A program made the position numbers and the translations under genes. Below are positions 24,501 to 34,663 of a DNA stretch of 64,000 nt, piece by piece. The notes under the pieces were generated by a model. The model was not told the origin of the DNA, searched no databases, and saw only the letters and a list, made by a program, of their open reading frames with translations. Source of the stretch: Stenogyne calaminthoides (Eukaryota > Streptophyta > Magnoliopsida > Lamiales > Lamiaceae); assembly GCA_037126765.1 (NCBI GenBank), contig JBBCBC010000024.1, positions 21,053,554 to 21,117,553 of the forward strand, read 5' to 3'. Every line of letters starts with the position of its first letter. Position 1 is the first letter of the stretch.

Positions 24501-25519
24501 TATAAAAGCGTGTCGGAACTGCATTGGTATTCTTAGTACTATTATCGTGGCGACATTTCGATCGCCGGGAACGATGTGAAGGTGTTATCAGACGTAAGGG
24601 CATGACTTTCAAAACATTTTGATATGAAGGACTTAGGGAAAGCCGGACACATCCTTGGGATCAAGATCACGCGAGATCGCAAGAAAAGGATGATAGGCTT
24701 ATCGCAAGCTTCATACATAGACATTGTCTTGAAACGCTTCAGCATGCAAGATTCCAAGAAAGGATTCGTACCTTTCAGGCATGGAATCCATCTATCAAGA
24801 AAATGTCACCTAAACGAAAAAAAGGAGATAGATGACATGAAATGCATTCTTATGCTTACCGTTGGAAGCCTTATGTATGCAATCTTTGTGTACGAGACCG
24901 GATATTTGCTTTGTAGTAGGCATGGTGGCAAGATATCAAAGTAACGGGAAAAAGAGCATTGAATGGCGATTAAAAACGATTCCAAGTATCTGAAAAAGAA
25001 CTCGGGATAGAATGTTGGTTTATCGGTCGAGTAGTCAATCCCCATCGGTTACGGACTCGATTTCCAATCGACGTAGACTAAAAAATCTACCTCCCAGTAG
25101 TGTGTTTTGCATGGGGGGGAGCCGTGACATGGAGAAGCGTCAGCTTAAATCGTCGCGCAGATTCTACCATGGAAGCTAAATATGTAGGCTGCTAAGGAAG
25201 CGAAAAAAAGCGGTTTGGCTCAAGCACTTCCTAGTGGACTTAGATGTGGTTCGAATTTGCCTTGAGAATCATTTGTTTATTGTGACAATCTTGGGAGCGA
25301 TTTGCAAATTCAAGGGAACCAAGAGCCCACAAAACCGACAAACACATAGAAAGGAAATACCATCTTATACGAGACATCGTTAAGAGAGGAGATATAGATG
25401 TGGCAAAGATAGCGATACGAGGACAACCTAGAGATCCATTCACAAAGAGTCTGCCTCTGAATACATTCGAGAGACATGTGGAAGGAATGGGTGTCAAGAC
25501 CGTTGCCAATCTGCTTTGA
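21589..25519 (+). pseudogene. gag-pol of element B, heavily frameshifted
   Basis: The ATG at 21589 opens MSQPFNPLLYTLKEHQLTG, the copia Gag start. Recognisable along the way by comparison with C: capsid region, zinc-knuckle remnant near 22370, protease region near 22480, pre-integrase and integrase (22880-23620), reverse transcriptase (24060-24700, with FLNGSLDEEIYMQQPQGF intact), RNase H (25040-25519). Nearly every segment changes frame, and most changes against C are at CAG/CTG, where C keeps the triplet and B has CG. The YVDD region reads through as CTATTATCGTGGCGAC and is not intact. I treat it as a pseudogene, with the caveat that part of the damage may be sequencing error. Confidence 0.8.
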
Positions 25520-25523
25520 GTAT

Positions 25524-25629
25524 AAGTGGGAGAAATTATTAGGTTCGTGTAGGTGACATTAGATATCACGGACTACACGAGATATGTTGTAGTATACTTA
25601 AAAGCAGACTTTGAGTATAAGTGGGAGAT
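25524..25629 (+). other. Duplicated polypurine tract of element B
   Basis: AAGTGGGAGA occurs at 25524-25533 and again at 25619-25629, the second directly before the 3' LTR. The same spacing occurs in C (57996-58005 and 58093-58103). The inner copy begins right after the pol stop codon. Confidence 0.75.
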
Positions 25630-27467
25630 TATTGGGATTATACTGGAAAGTATGCTTTTACTTTGTATAATCGAAACTGAATTTTCAGACTTATTTACTG
25701 AAATAAATTGTTTATCACTGATGCTTTAAATATTATTGAATGTTACATATATTTATTGCATAACTGTTCAATATGTCATACGTGTTACATTGTAGTTAAT
25801 TTAGTGATACCAGATCACAGAAGATTAAATTAACAGTCCCTTGTAACTAAAAGTACGCCATTCACGACCTAGATGAAAATGAACAACCCATCGTGAAAGG
25901 TTGAAGTGTAAGGCTCAGATTAGCTTGTCTTGACCAAGAGATTACACTAGTGCATGACTGATGCACTGAATAGGACCTACAGGAGGATAAATTCTTCAGA
26001 ACTGAACAAGGAAGAATTAGCCCTCAGTGGTTCGTTATTTCTTAACCTTCGTCCCTTAAATAGGATCACGTGGGATTGGTAACTATTGCTTTAACTTATC
26101 ATGGGTAGCGAATCAGTGAGATTCAATACTTTTTATCTTGGGCAATATTATTAGTCACATGTGATTGCTAAGATTTAATACGAAGAATCGTGTGCAAGTA
26201 CGCTTGTTCGATTTGCCCCCTTGGGAGGTTTATAAGCTTTATCATACCAAATCTTGCAAGTGGAATTAGTTTCCGGTATGGATAATAATGTTGAACCGTT
26301 CCTTGACCAAGGATAAAAGATATTAATTAATGGAAAGCTATTTCAGTGGCTTGAATTAATTAATGGGCTAGATAATCTTAAACACGGGAAATAATGACCG
26401 GGAGCCATATTGACTGTAATATGGGTTAAGATGGATAGTGCAATATTAATTATGTAGTGGGATTAATTAATATTTATGGGCTTGAATTATATTGTGGCTC
26501 AATATTAGATATTCAAGGTCCATTAGAAGGTCCAATCTTAATTCTCCTAAAGGCCCCCTAAGTAGCCCAACATATAGTCCAATAACTGAAAAGGTGATTA
26601 AAATAAAATAAATATTATTGCTTAATTTTCCAACTAAATTTTCGAAAATTTATAGATAAAGTTGGGAGAAAGATTTTCTTTGAATTTTGTTATGGAATGA
26701 AGATATGTATTCTTGGAATACAAGATTATCTCATTAAATTCAAGAAATCTCCCACTTGATTATCTATAATGATATTTTCGAAATTTTGAAAATAGAGGGC
26801 AAGAAAGATTTTCTTGATTTTCTTGAAAAGATATTATGAAAAATATGTATTTCTTGAAATACAAGAATATCTCATAAATTCAAGAAGATCCAAATCTTGT
26901 TTTCTTGCAAGCCCTTATTTTCGAAAATCCATAGATATAGAGTATGTGGGATTTTTGTGGAATATTATAATTATGGGAAAAAGAATATAGGAGATATATT
27001 CAAGATTTCTTGAAGATCAAGAAAAGATTTTTCCACATTATTTTAGACCTAAATTTCGACCACCTAGTCTCTATAAATAGGGGATGATTCTTTCATTCCC
27101 AAGTACAATTCCATGTGCTGGAAAAATTAGTAAATCCACAAAGGTGGTGCAACATATTTTATTTTCCTTTTGTTAAATCGTTCACAAGAATCCTTCCACC
27201 GGATAGTCGAACGAGGACTAAGGGAATACTTGGGAAGTCCTTACGGTTAGTCTATTTAGCCATACCGTTGCCATCCCAAGAGGTACGTTCACGTAAACTC
27301 GTAGAATTCCGCATGTGTAGGTTTTACGTGAATTATTATATGCATGATATGTTGTTGGATTATTATTTGAATTAATATAGGATTAATTCATGCTAGTAAT
27401 AATTAAAGAATTAAATTTATATTTAAATATTCACCCCGAATAGATCTGTGCAACTTATTCCCCAACA
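25630..27467 (+). repeat. 3' LTR of element B
   Basis: 1.84 kb, starts TATTGGGATTAT (TG changed to TA) and ends CCCCAACA; TATA box at 27072-27079. A short ORF at 27115-27375 lies wholly inside the LTR and is not a gene. Confidence 0.92.
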
Positions 27468-28248
27468 TAAACTTTATCATTTATGCTCAAAAGATAATAT
27501 CTCATTATCTTACTTTACATGTCTTTACTTTTGATATGCCTGAATGTTGTCTCTGAGGAAATTGTTGGGAGACTTATTGTTTACAAAATTGTTGGGAAAT
27601 TGTTTGTTAATAGATATACCAATCTTGTAATAGGAAAAACTGAAACCTGAGTATAGGTTAAGTGTTTTGTAACAAGATAGGTTTTGGCATCATCAAAAAT
27701 GGGGAAATTGTTGGGAGATGAATTTAATAAAGAAGATTTTGATTAGATCCCAAAACCCCTGAGTATGACATGATCAGGATAATCTTGATAGTTGAGTCAG
27801 GATTCAGTTTTAGAGTATTCAGGATGTTATCTGCACAATGTATAGTCAGCAGATATAGATCAGGCTAGATTCTGAAGACTCAGTAAGTTTTCAAGAAACC
27901 GACGTTTGATAAAACCGAAGTTTAAAGTTTCAAGATGAAACCGAGAAATCAAGACTTCGGTGAAATCGAGATATCAAGACTCAAAGTGAGAAACTAAGAA
28001 CCGAAGACTCAAAGATGAAGACTCAAAGATATCTGTGAAGACTCAGAAGACTCAGAAGACACTGAAGACTCTGGAGACTCTGAAGACTTAGAAGATACTG
28101 AAAACTCAGAAGACTCTGAAGACTCTGAAGACCCTGAAATTGTTTGTTAATAGATATACCAATCTTGTAATAGGAAAAACTAAAACCTGAGTATAGGTTA
28201 AGTGTTTTGTAACAAGATAGGTTTTGGCATCATCAAAAATGGGGAAAT
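27468..28248 (+). repeat. A2 3' tail with 540-bp tandem duplication spanning the PPT/LTR junction
   Basis: Bases 27596-28135 and 28136 onward are a direct tandem repeat with an exact 540-bp offset (TGTTTGTTAATAGATATACC at 27601 and 28141). Each copy holds the A internal tail, the polypurine tract (ATGGGGAAAT) and the start of the LTR. Thus the first copy carries a partial LTR (27709-28140, about 430 bp) and the second runs into the full LTR at 28249. Upstream at 27556-27602 two more short imitations of the junction (AAATTGTTGGGA) occur. Confidence 0.88.
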
Positions 28249-30274
28249 TGTTGGGAGATGAATTTAATAAAGAAGATTTTGATTAGATCCCAAAACCCCT
28301 GAGTATGACATGATCAGGATAATCTTGATAGTTGAGTCAGGATTCAGTTTTAGAGTATTCAGGATGTTATCTCGGCACAATGTATAGTTCGCAGATATAG
28401 ATCGGGTTAGATTTTCGAAGACTCAAGAAGTTTTCAAGAAACCGACGTTTCAAGATGAAATCGAAGTTTCTGAAGTTCGATGATGAAATCGAGAAATCAA
28501 GACTCAAATGGCCGAGATATCAAGACTCAAAGGAGAAACTAAGAAACTGAAGACTCAACATGAAGACTCAGTATATCTGTGAAGACTCAGAAGACTCTAA
28601 AGACTCAGAAGACACTGAAGACTCTGAAGACTCAGAAGATACTGAAAACTCAGAAGACTCAGAAGACCCTGAAGACGCAGAAGACAGAAGACTGAAGACA
28701 GAGGATACTGAAGGCACAATAATTACTGAAGACTCAGTAATATATTGTATGCTCAGTATAAACCTGAATGTTCCGAGGCACTGAAAATATCTATCTGAAG
28801 GATTCAATACTGAGAAGAACGCGATTACTTAGAAAAATAGATATTGCCCAAAACATTCTCATGCAGACAAAAGAAACTAAAACAAAGTTTTGTTAAAGTT
28901 ATATCACTCAGAGATATTGACCAAAAAGAGCCGTTGAGTTTGTCTACCTAACTAAAGACAACAACCCAATCGAAGAAGACAAAGATCAGATTTTATCGAC
29001 AATGAAATGACAGTGTCATCAAGATGTCAAGAATCTTATGTTCCGCATCGCAAAAAGTGATGACCGGTACATGAAAAGTTGTTTGCCTAAAAAAGTGCTA
29101 GGGAGTTTCAAACCCTAAATATAGATTCATCACACACCATAAGAGGAAACTCACGGCTATCTCTTCCAACAGATAGATAGTTTTTCAAGAGTGACCTTGA
29201 TGCTGCTATAAATACTTGTGACCATCTACATTGAAGGTTACGGGAAATTTGTAAAGCAACTTCAAGAGCTCAAACTTATTATCATGAAGTTGAAGCACTT
29301 TCGAAAACCCAAGAATTTCCCAAGTGCTTTATATCGAAGAGAGCTCATTTCACTAAGCCTAGCTTGATAAGATATATCCAAAGCTTAGCCGAGATATCCT
29401 AGCCTTTGCATTGTTCTTAATTGTAAAGGATATCTCATTCTAGTTGGAAACCAACCAAGAAACCCCAAACCCTTTGTAAGGTAGTTTGAGTGTGATTGTT
29501 GGTGAGTTAGAGTTGTAAAGAGTTAGTAAACTACATTGAGGTAGTCAGAAAGCTCTAGAGAAAGTGAGTAAACTATCTTGGATAGTCAGAAAGCTTGTGT
29601 GTGTTTTGAGTAAGTAAACTACAGAGGTAGTCAGAAAACTCAAAATAGAAAGGTTAGTAAACTACAGAGGTAGTCAGAAAACCTTAGGAAGTGATTAGTG
29701 AATTTCTCTGAAGAGTCAGAGAGAGTGGACGTAGGAGCTTGAGTCTCTGAACCATTATAACTTGCTGTGTTATTTGCTTTTTGTTTTGCTCTGATTAACT
29801 GTTGCATTACTTTAAATTGAAAGCATATTTTCACTGATACTCAGTTGGAATCAATCCACTGAATCTGCATATAACTGAATCACAGACTAATCACTATTCC
29901 ATTAAAAGGAAGGTTTTCAGCAAAGCATAAAACGAGTATAAACTTATGGCCAACCATTCCGCACATCTGAGTAGCTAGAACAGATAGTTACCAAACTGAA
30001 CTTACTCTTCTGAGGGTTCAGTAAGTTAGTTATCCGATCCACAATTTCGAGATCTCGAAGCTTCGAGGATCGGTTGGGATTATCCGAGGTATCCGAAAGC
30101 GCTTTCGGGATCACTTTGTCTCGGTAGACTTTGACTCAGGCGACTGTCTTCTCGAGACCAAATCATCGGGACAACGACGACCTAAGTGACCTCAGTAAAG
30201 AAAAGTTTTAAAATCACTGAACAAGTGTATTCCCCCCCATACACGTGTAAGACTTGTTTGCACCGGGACCAACA
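28249..30274 (+). repeat. 3' LTR of element A2
   Basis: About 2.03 kb, TGTTGGGAGATG to GACCAACA. TATA box at 29207-29214. It contains a 9-bp AGACTCNGA minisatellite (about 28560-28700), which gives artefactual Glu/Asp/Ser-rich frames on both strands, and units of about 50 bp with GTAAACTAC...GGTAGTC (about 29520-29690). Patches at 28370-28560 and 28960-30200 show CAG/CTG losses. Confidence 0.88.
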
Positions 30275-31237
30275 ACGTGTATTTGCTCACGTGATTTATC
30301 GGATCGGTGCTGCCGTTATATTGGGTTATGGAGTTGACATTGATTTTGATTTGGACAGGAGCGAGCATGACCGTGGGTGATAACGGCGAGATGGGAATCT
30401 TCTTGGTGAGAGGTGCTCCCCCCTTGTTTGTTAATTGTTCTTGGAGATCCTTGATATTCTGGAGGATGGCGGCCATCTGCGGAGAGTCATTCTGTTCTGC
30501 GACCTCGCCAGGATGACGGCGAGGTGGAGAATTTCTTTCCTGTCGGCGGGGTGACGGAGTTTGATGACGTCTGCAGGGTGAAGGGATTCTTTCCACCCTG
30601 CGAGGTGAAGGGCTTCGTTCGAGCCGATCTTTCATTGACACTCGTTGTCTGGGTCCGCCTTGGGCCACCGACCCTGAAAATGATCTCTCCGGCTCGGCTT
30701 TGTTATTTAGGATAGTGCAGGTTGGTCGTAGAGGTCGCGACCTCGGTGTGGGCCCGTCATTGAAACCCTCCGAAACGAGCGCCTATGGATGGGATTTGGC
30801 CCCTCGTTAGGGTTACGTCGATAGATTGGAGTATGTTGGGTTCCGCGGGAGTTGACCTCTTGGCTTCCCTCATGGCGAGATCCCTCATGGCGAGGCTCCT
30901 CGTGGCGAGGTTCCCTGCAGTCAGATTTCTCCTGGCGAGGCTCCTCGCGATGGGATTCCTCGCGCCTTTGGCCCTTGCCCTTGCTTTGGGACTTCCGGTT
31001 CAGGTTATGGCGTAGGTCGTCATATCAGGATCTGCACTTTGCTTTGTCTTGCCAGTAACTCGCGATAGCTTCATCGATTTCTTTCGGGGTGCGGATCTGT
31101 TCAAGCTTTTGAGCAACCCCGGTGGTGGGTCCTCCTTCCTTGTAGTTGCTAATGGCCGGGCCGCTAGCCCCTGCTCCTCCAGAGCGACATGAAACTGAAA
31201 AGGCTTTCCTCTTGGTGATGAGAGTTGCTTGAGACAT
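30275..31237 (-). pseudogene. Ty3/gypsy-like gag, interrupted by the A complex
   Basis: Minus-strand gag relic. It starts at the ATG at 31235-31237 (MSQATLITKRKAF) and reads to a stop at 31025. Next comes a region of Arg/His/Glu-rich repeat units (CCTCGTGGCGAGG-type DNA, about 30865-30960) and then a second open segment (30668 downward) with RS/RP-rich repeats, DSPQMAAILQNIKDLQEQL, and VNSITQYNGSTDPINHV, which resembles the capsid entry of gypsy Gag ('YDGTTDP..H'). The reading frame is cut at 30275 by the 3' LTR of A2; the remainder should lie beyond A1, outside the window. Confidence 0.6.
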
Positions 31238-31377
31238 GGTTGAGTGATTTTTTGAGATATTTGGGTATATGAGATGAGTTTGTACCAGAAGATTCATGAG
31301 GAATACTCAATGAGAAAACACTTAAGAACTTAGCTCGATATTTCTTAAAAGAAAGTACCCTTCTTTTAAATACCAAT

Positions 31378-31823
31378 TGTTGTTTCTTAAAATATGAGGA
31401 TTATGGATTAAGATGTGGCTTAATGATCTTAGAAATGACACAAACAATATATGTGTAAAGTGGATGGTATTTATGTTATATGATTCTTGAGAGAGTAAGA
31501 GTTTGAGCAATAAATTTAAAGAGGTTTGGTAAGGTATTAATTTCTTCATTCTTTCAAGGTCATAAATGACCCATATTTATAAGGTTTGGGAGAGTGGAGC
31601 TCACTCTCCCAATTTACAAGGACAAGTACAAGAATTATAAGCTCATCAAACATTAAACGCTACATGATTGATGCGACCTGTGTCGGAGGTCATTTGACGC
31701 TCGTTCAGTATTTAGAGCTCGCAAGACTCATTTGGGACGTCGCCCGAGGCTAATCCGGATTTGCAGGGATTTAGTCATCTATCTACTCATAGCTACTCAT
31801 CATTTCCGTCTTTTACTGACACA
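31378..31823 (-). repeat. Probable 5' LTR of the gypsy-like element
   Basis: On the minus strand this stretch begins TGTGTCAGTAAAAG and ends AAACAACA. It is followed at once by ATTGGTAT, which looks like the start of a degraded tRNA-Met primer binding site, and about 140 bp later by the gag ATG. A TATA-like TTATAAATA lies about 200 bp before its end. No second copy is present in the window, so the ends are provisional. Confidence 0.4.
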
Positions 31824-31842
31824 TCTCTGATTAAAGCAATTC

Positions 31843-32085
31843 TTAGGTAAGGTCCCAAATTTCTTTCGCCGCCACGGGTCCCATCCCCATTAAAATCAGA
31901 TTGTCGTTGCAGGCGACCGCGAGAAAGGCCTGTGTCGACATAATCGATGCTTGACATGCCTTCGTTTCCATCCTTTTCGAGGTGTTATACTTTGTCGATA
32001 ATGCATCGATCGATCCTCCATTTTTTTTCGGTCGGGTCCGACCTCGCACCATATGCCCACAACAGCTAGGTAGTACTTTTTGCAG
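31843..32085 (-). pseudogene. Copia gag-like fragment
   Basis: Short minus-strand open segment ending GPVAAKEIWDLT. The pattern of a helical stretch followed by AKEIWDL is that of the UBN2-type copia capsid. No protease, polymerase or LTR is attached. Assignment is by pattern only. Confidence 0.35.
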
Positions 32086-32473
32086 TATACAACTAATATT
32101 TTTCATCAAATGAGCTTATATTTTTCATTACATAAACTAATACTTTTTGCCAACATTTTTTTATATATAACAAGAAAAATAAATTAAGAAAATAGTTTGG
32201 TTGAAATTTTCTAGTCAATATTGGATTAAAATTGCACCGTTTCGAAATGTTACTCAAAATATTTTAACGTACTCACGAATTTGACATTTTTTTTTTACCG
32301 TGACATAATCTAACTCTTCAAAATAATAGAAAATGGTTAATTACAAATCGCAACCTGTATTATTGTTCTTTTCACAAATTGCAATATTTTTTATTTTTTT
32401 TTGACAAAATAAAACATTTATTAGTAAAAATTACTGATTCCAACTCGAGACTCAGTTTCATATCATGATTTAC

Positions 32474-32819
32474 CAATTTTCCAATTCTTCTCCGGTTGGA
32501 AATGGTAGGCCGTCCTCTGCCACGTCAGCATCACATTCGTCCACGCGATGCTCAGGTCGCCGCCGCTGAGCTGCCGGAAAACCTTCTCCGACACCCCTCG
32601 TGACGGCGCCGGATTAATCACGGCAGAGAAAGGAGTAACACTAATAGTGTCTTTGACTAATATAGCTTGAGGGTTTTGTTCTTGTTTGATGATCAAAAGA
32701 ATTAACGAAAACAAGAAGAAAGAAGAAAATAAAATGTAGGCAAAGAGGTTCTTGCTCCTTGGTTGCTCCTCCGCTGGGGCGGCGGGGATGGGGGCGTACG
32801 GCGGCGCTGCGGCGGCCAT
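32474..32819 (-). pseudogene. Vacuolar acid invertase first exon (orphan)
   Basis: Encodes 115 residues from the ATG at 32817-32819. Seen: a PYAPIPA start, a basic/hydrophobic signal anchor (about residues 23-44, LFAYILFSSFFLFSLILLII), a linker, then GVSEK and MLTWQRTAYHFQPEKNW. These match the N-terminal propeptide and first catalytic-domain strand of glycoside hydrolase family 32 vacuolar invertases, which split sucrose in the vacuole. In that family exon 1 ends at this point, before a 9-bp mini-exon coding DPN; a GT donor (GTAAATC on the minus strand) sits at the expected place and phase. The usual Met-Asn after EKNW is Lys-Ile here. Neither the mini-exon nor any catalytic exon is visible in 31.2-32.47 kb, where retroelement relics begin, so the gene is truncated. 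A truncated copy with an intact first exon is the likeliest reading. Confidence 0.8.
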
Positions 32820-33550
32820 TTTGATTATGAAGTTTTGATCTATGGGAGTTTGGTAATTAATTAATTATAGTTGTAGCATGTGATTGGATAAGATATGTGC
32901 GTGTGTTGCTTGGATTTTTTGAGAGCTGGAATATAATTTTATAATTAAATCATATTTTGTGTTAGGAATGTTAGGTGGATAGATTGGACACGTTGCAAAA
33001 ATAATGGCATGAGAGTTTATTTAAGATTGCTTTGGTTGAATAAAGTCATAAATGATTAATGTGGTAGGGGCTAGAAATTAGATTTTTCAAATTAATTCGA
33101 TGATAAACTGTTTTTAGTTAGGCTTACTTGATTGATCGTCTCACGAATTGAATCTCACAAGAGATCATTCAAGAATAGTGTAATTTAAAGCCAAATAGTA
33201 GTAGTAATTTACCAAATGAAATTATATATTCCATAATTGATGTTTCTGTTTGTATTTTATAATATAAATGAATGATACATGAAATTTAAAAAAAAAATCG
33301 AGTCCATATATTAAAATTTTAGTTGAATGGAAGATCAAGTGAAATACGAGACTGTAATGGAACTAATTTACCGTAACAATATTCAAATGAATGTGCATGA
33401 TACAATTATATCATATAATATTCAAAAGAAGATATTAGTTCTTTTATAGCATTGCCCCAATATCTACGGAAAAATCAACATAATTAAATCACGAACTAAA
33501 AAGAAGATTGAGCTAGTACTAACTATTAACGAATTACAAATCTACATCAC
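32820..33550. other. Upstream region of the invertase exon
   Basis: AT-rich non-coding sequence. On the minus strand a CCAAT (in ATCCAATCACATG) and an AT-rich TATA-like block lie within about 70 bp of the ATG. No other gene is seen. Confidence 0.4.
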
Positions 33551-33559
33551 ATTATTAAT

Positions 33560-34066
33560 TAAAAAAAAAGTTTTTTGGTCCCATACCTTTCTTTTAATTT
33601 ATTTTTGGTCTCATTAATTTTTTAATTTTGATCCCATAACTATCTCGATTGTCAAATTTTGATTCCATTTTTGCTAAAAAATATAATTTTTTGTCTTTTT
33701 TTATCACACACAAGTCACATGTCGGTTAAAATTGGGGTTTTCCGAGCTCGTAGTTGACGTGGACGTTAAAATTTTATTTTTTCCGCACTTGGGAGAAATT
33801 TTCTTGTTCTTTCTATTTTTTTTAGAAAAATGAACTTTTCTTTTAACAGTCAGTGTTCACATCAGAAACGAGCTTGAAAACTCGCATTTTTAACCGATAC
33901 GTAACTTGCGCATGATTGAAAATAATAAAATTTTCTATTTTTCGGTAAAAATGGAACCAAAATTGGACAATTAAAATAGTTAGGGGACCAAAATTGGATA
34001 GTTAAATATTTTAGGACAAAAAACGGATTATAAGAAAGTTATGAGACCAAAAAACTTTTTTTCTCC
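33560..34066. mobile_element. Foldback MITE, Mutator-type
   Basis: A 507-bp palindromic element. The left end AAAAAGTTTTTTGGTCCCAT and the right end are inverted copies, and pairing continues for roughly 240 bp on each side, leaving almost no loop. It is flanked by a perfect 9-bp direct repeat ATTATTAAT (33551-33559 and 34067-34075), the target length of Mutator-like elements. No coding capacity. Confidence 0.85.
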
Positions 34067-34075
34067 ATTATTAAT

Positions 34076-34663
34076 AGTTGACATAATAAATAATAAAGTA
34101 ACTCACTATGAAAAGATATTCAAAAATTAATTCACAACCTTTTATATTAATTAAAATAAAATACGAAGGATGCCGAAGTCGAAAATCGCTAGTCGAACTG
34201 ATTTGCACCGCCTAACACCTAGGTCACCTAAGCGCCAACTTATTGCACCGAATTTTTTTTAACCCTTTAAGTTTTACCAATATGATCAGAAAGTCATTTG
34301 ATAATAATTTTAACACGACTTTAAAAAAAAAATTTACGGCATAAATCAATTATTCAACCAATCAACATTTATAAACTATAAATTGATAAAAAAAAATGAC
34401 AATTTAAAAAATAAATTAACATAATTTTAACTTTTCAAATGCAAATATAGTACTTTTTGAGTTAACAAATAAATAATTGTAAGTAGTTATAATTGAAGAT
34501 ATTATATAATAATAAAAATATTAATATACAAATTTAATTTTATATATAAATTAGTCACGTCCATCTATCAGGTTGAGGAAAGTTACAAATCGCCCACACA
34601 TGAATGGGCATAATTACTAAAAACTACAAAAAACAGGGGACCCTTGTGATTCACTACATCCCC
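34076..34663. other. AT-rich intergenic sequence
   Basis: Low-complexity AT-rich DNA. A short GCCTAACACCTAGGTCACC stretch at about 34210 recalls common plant dispersed repeats. No gene found. Confidence 0.5.

Larger units (their letters stand above)
18225..27467 (+). mobile_element. Copia element B nested in A2
   Basis: Complete by structure: 5' LTR 18225-20066, primer binding site 20069-20081, leader, broken gag-pol 21589-25519, polypurine tract, 3' LTR 25630-27467. The flanks are GAAAC on the left and TAAAC on the right, a 5-bp target duplication with one mismatch. Same family as C (50758-59947) and the solo LTR at 48838-50539. The coding part is far more damaged than in C even though its LTRs are very similar to each other. 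Confidence 0.9.
7068..30274 (+). mobile_element. Copia element A2 (SIRE-type) with aORF and nested B element
   Basis: Order: LTR, primer binding site, gag, protease, integrase, reverse transcriptase, RNase H, a 620-bp spacer, the aORF, a nested B element (18225-27467), the A 3' tail with a 540-bp tandem duplication, and the 3' LTR (28249-30274). The copia order (integrase before reverse transcriptase), the gag with an LCLMA motif downstream of the zinc knuckle, and the extra ORF after pol fit the SIRE/Maximus lineage. The 5 bases after the 3' LTR are ACGTG (30275-30279). Their partner would lie before A1, outside the window. Confidence 0.85.

Noticed and set aside
27115..27375. 86-codon open frame
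   Set aside because: Lies wholly within the B 3' LTR and crosses the transcription-start region. The equivalent position in other LTRs is broken.
28560..28784. Open frame coding for Glu-Asp-Ser repeats (EDSEDSEDTEDSED)
   Set aside because: It is the 9-bp AGACTCNGA minisatellite inside the A LTR. Both strands are open through it and the other LTR copy does not keep the frame.
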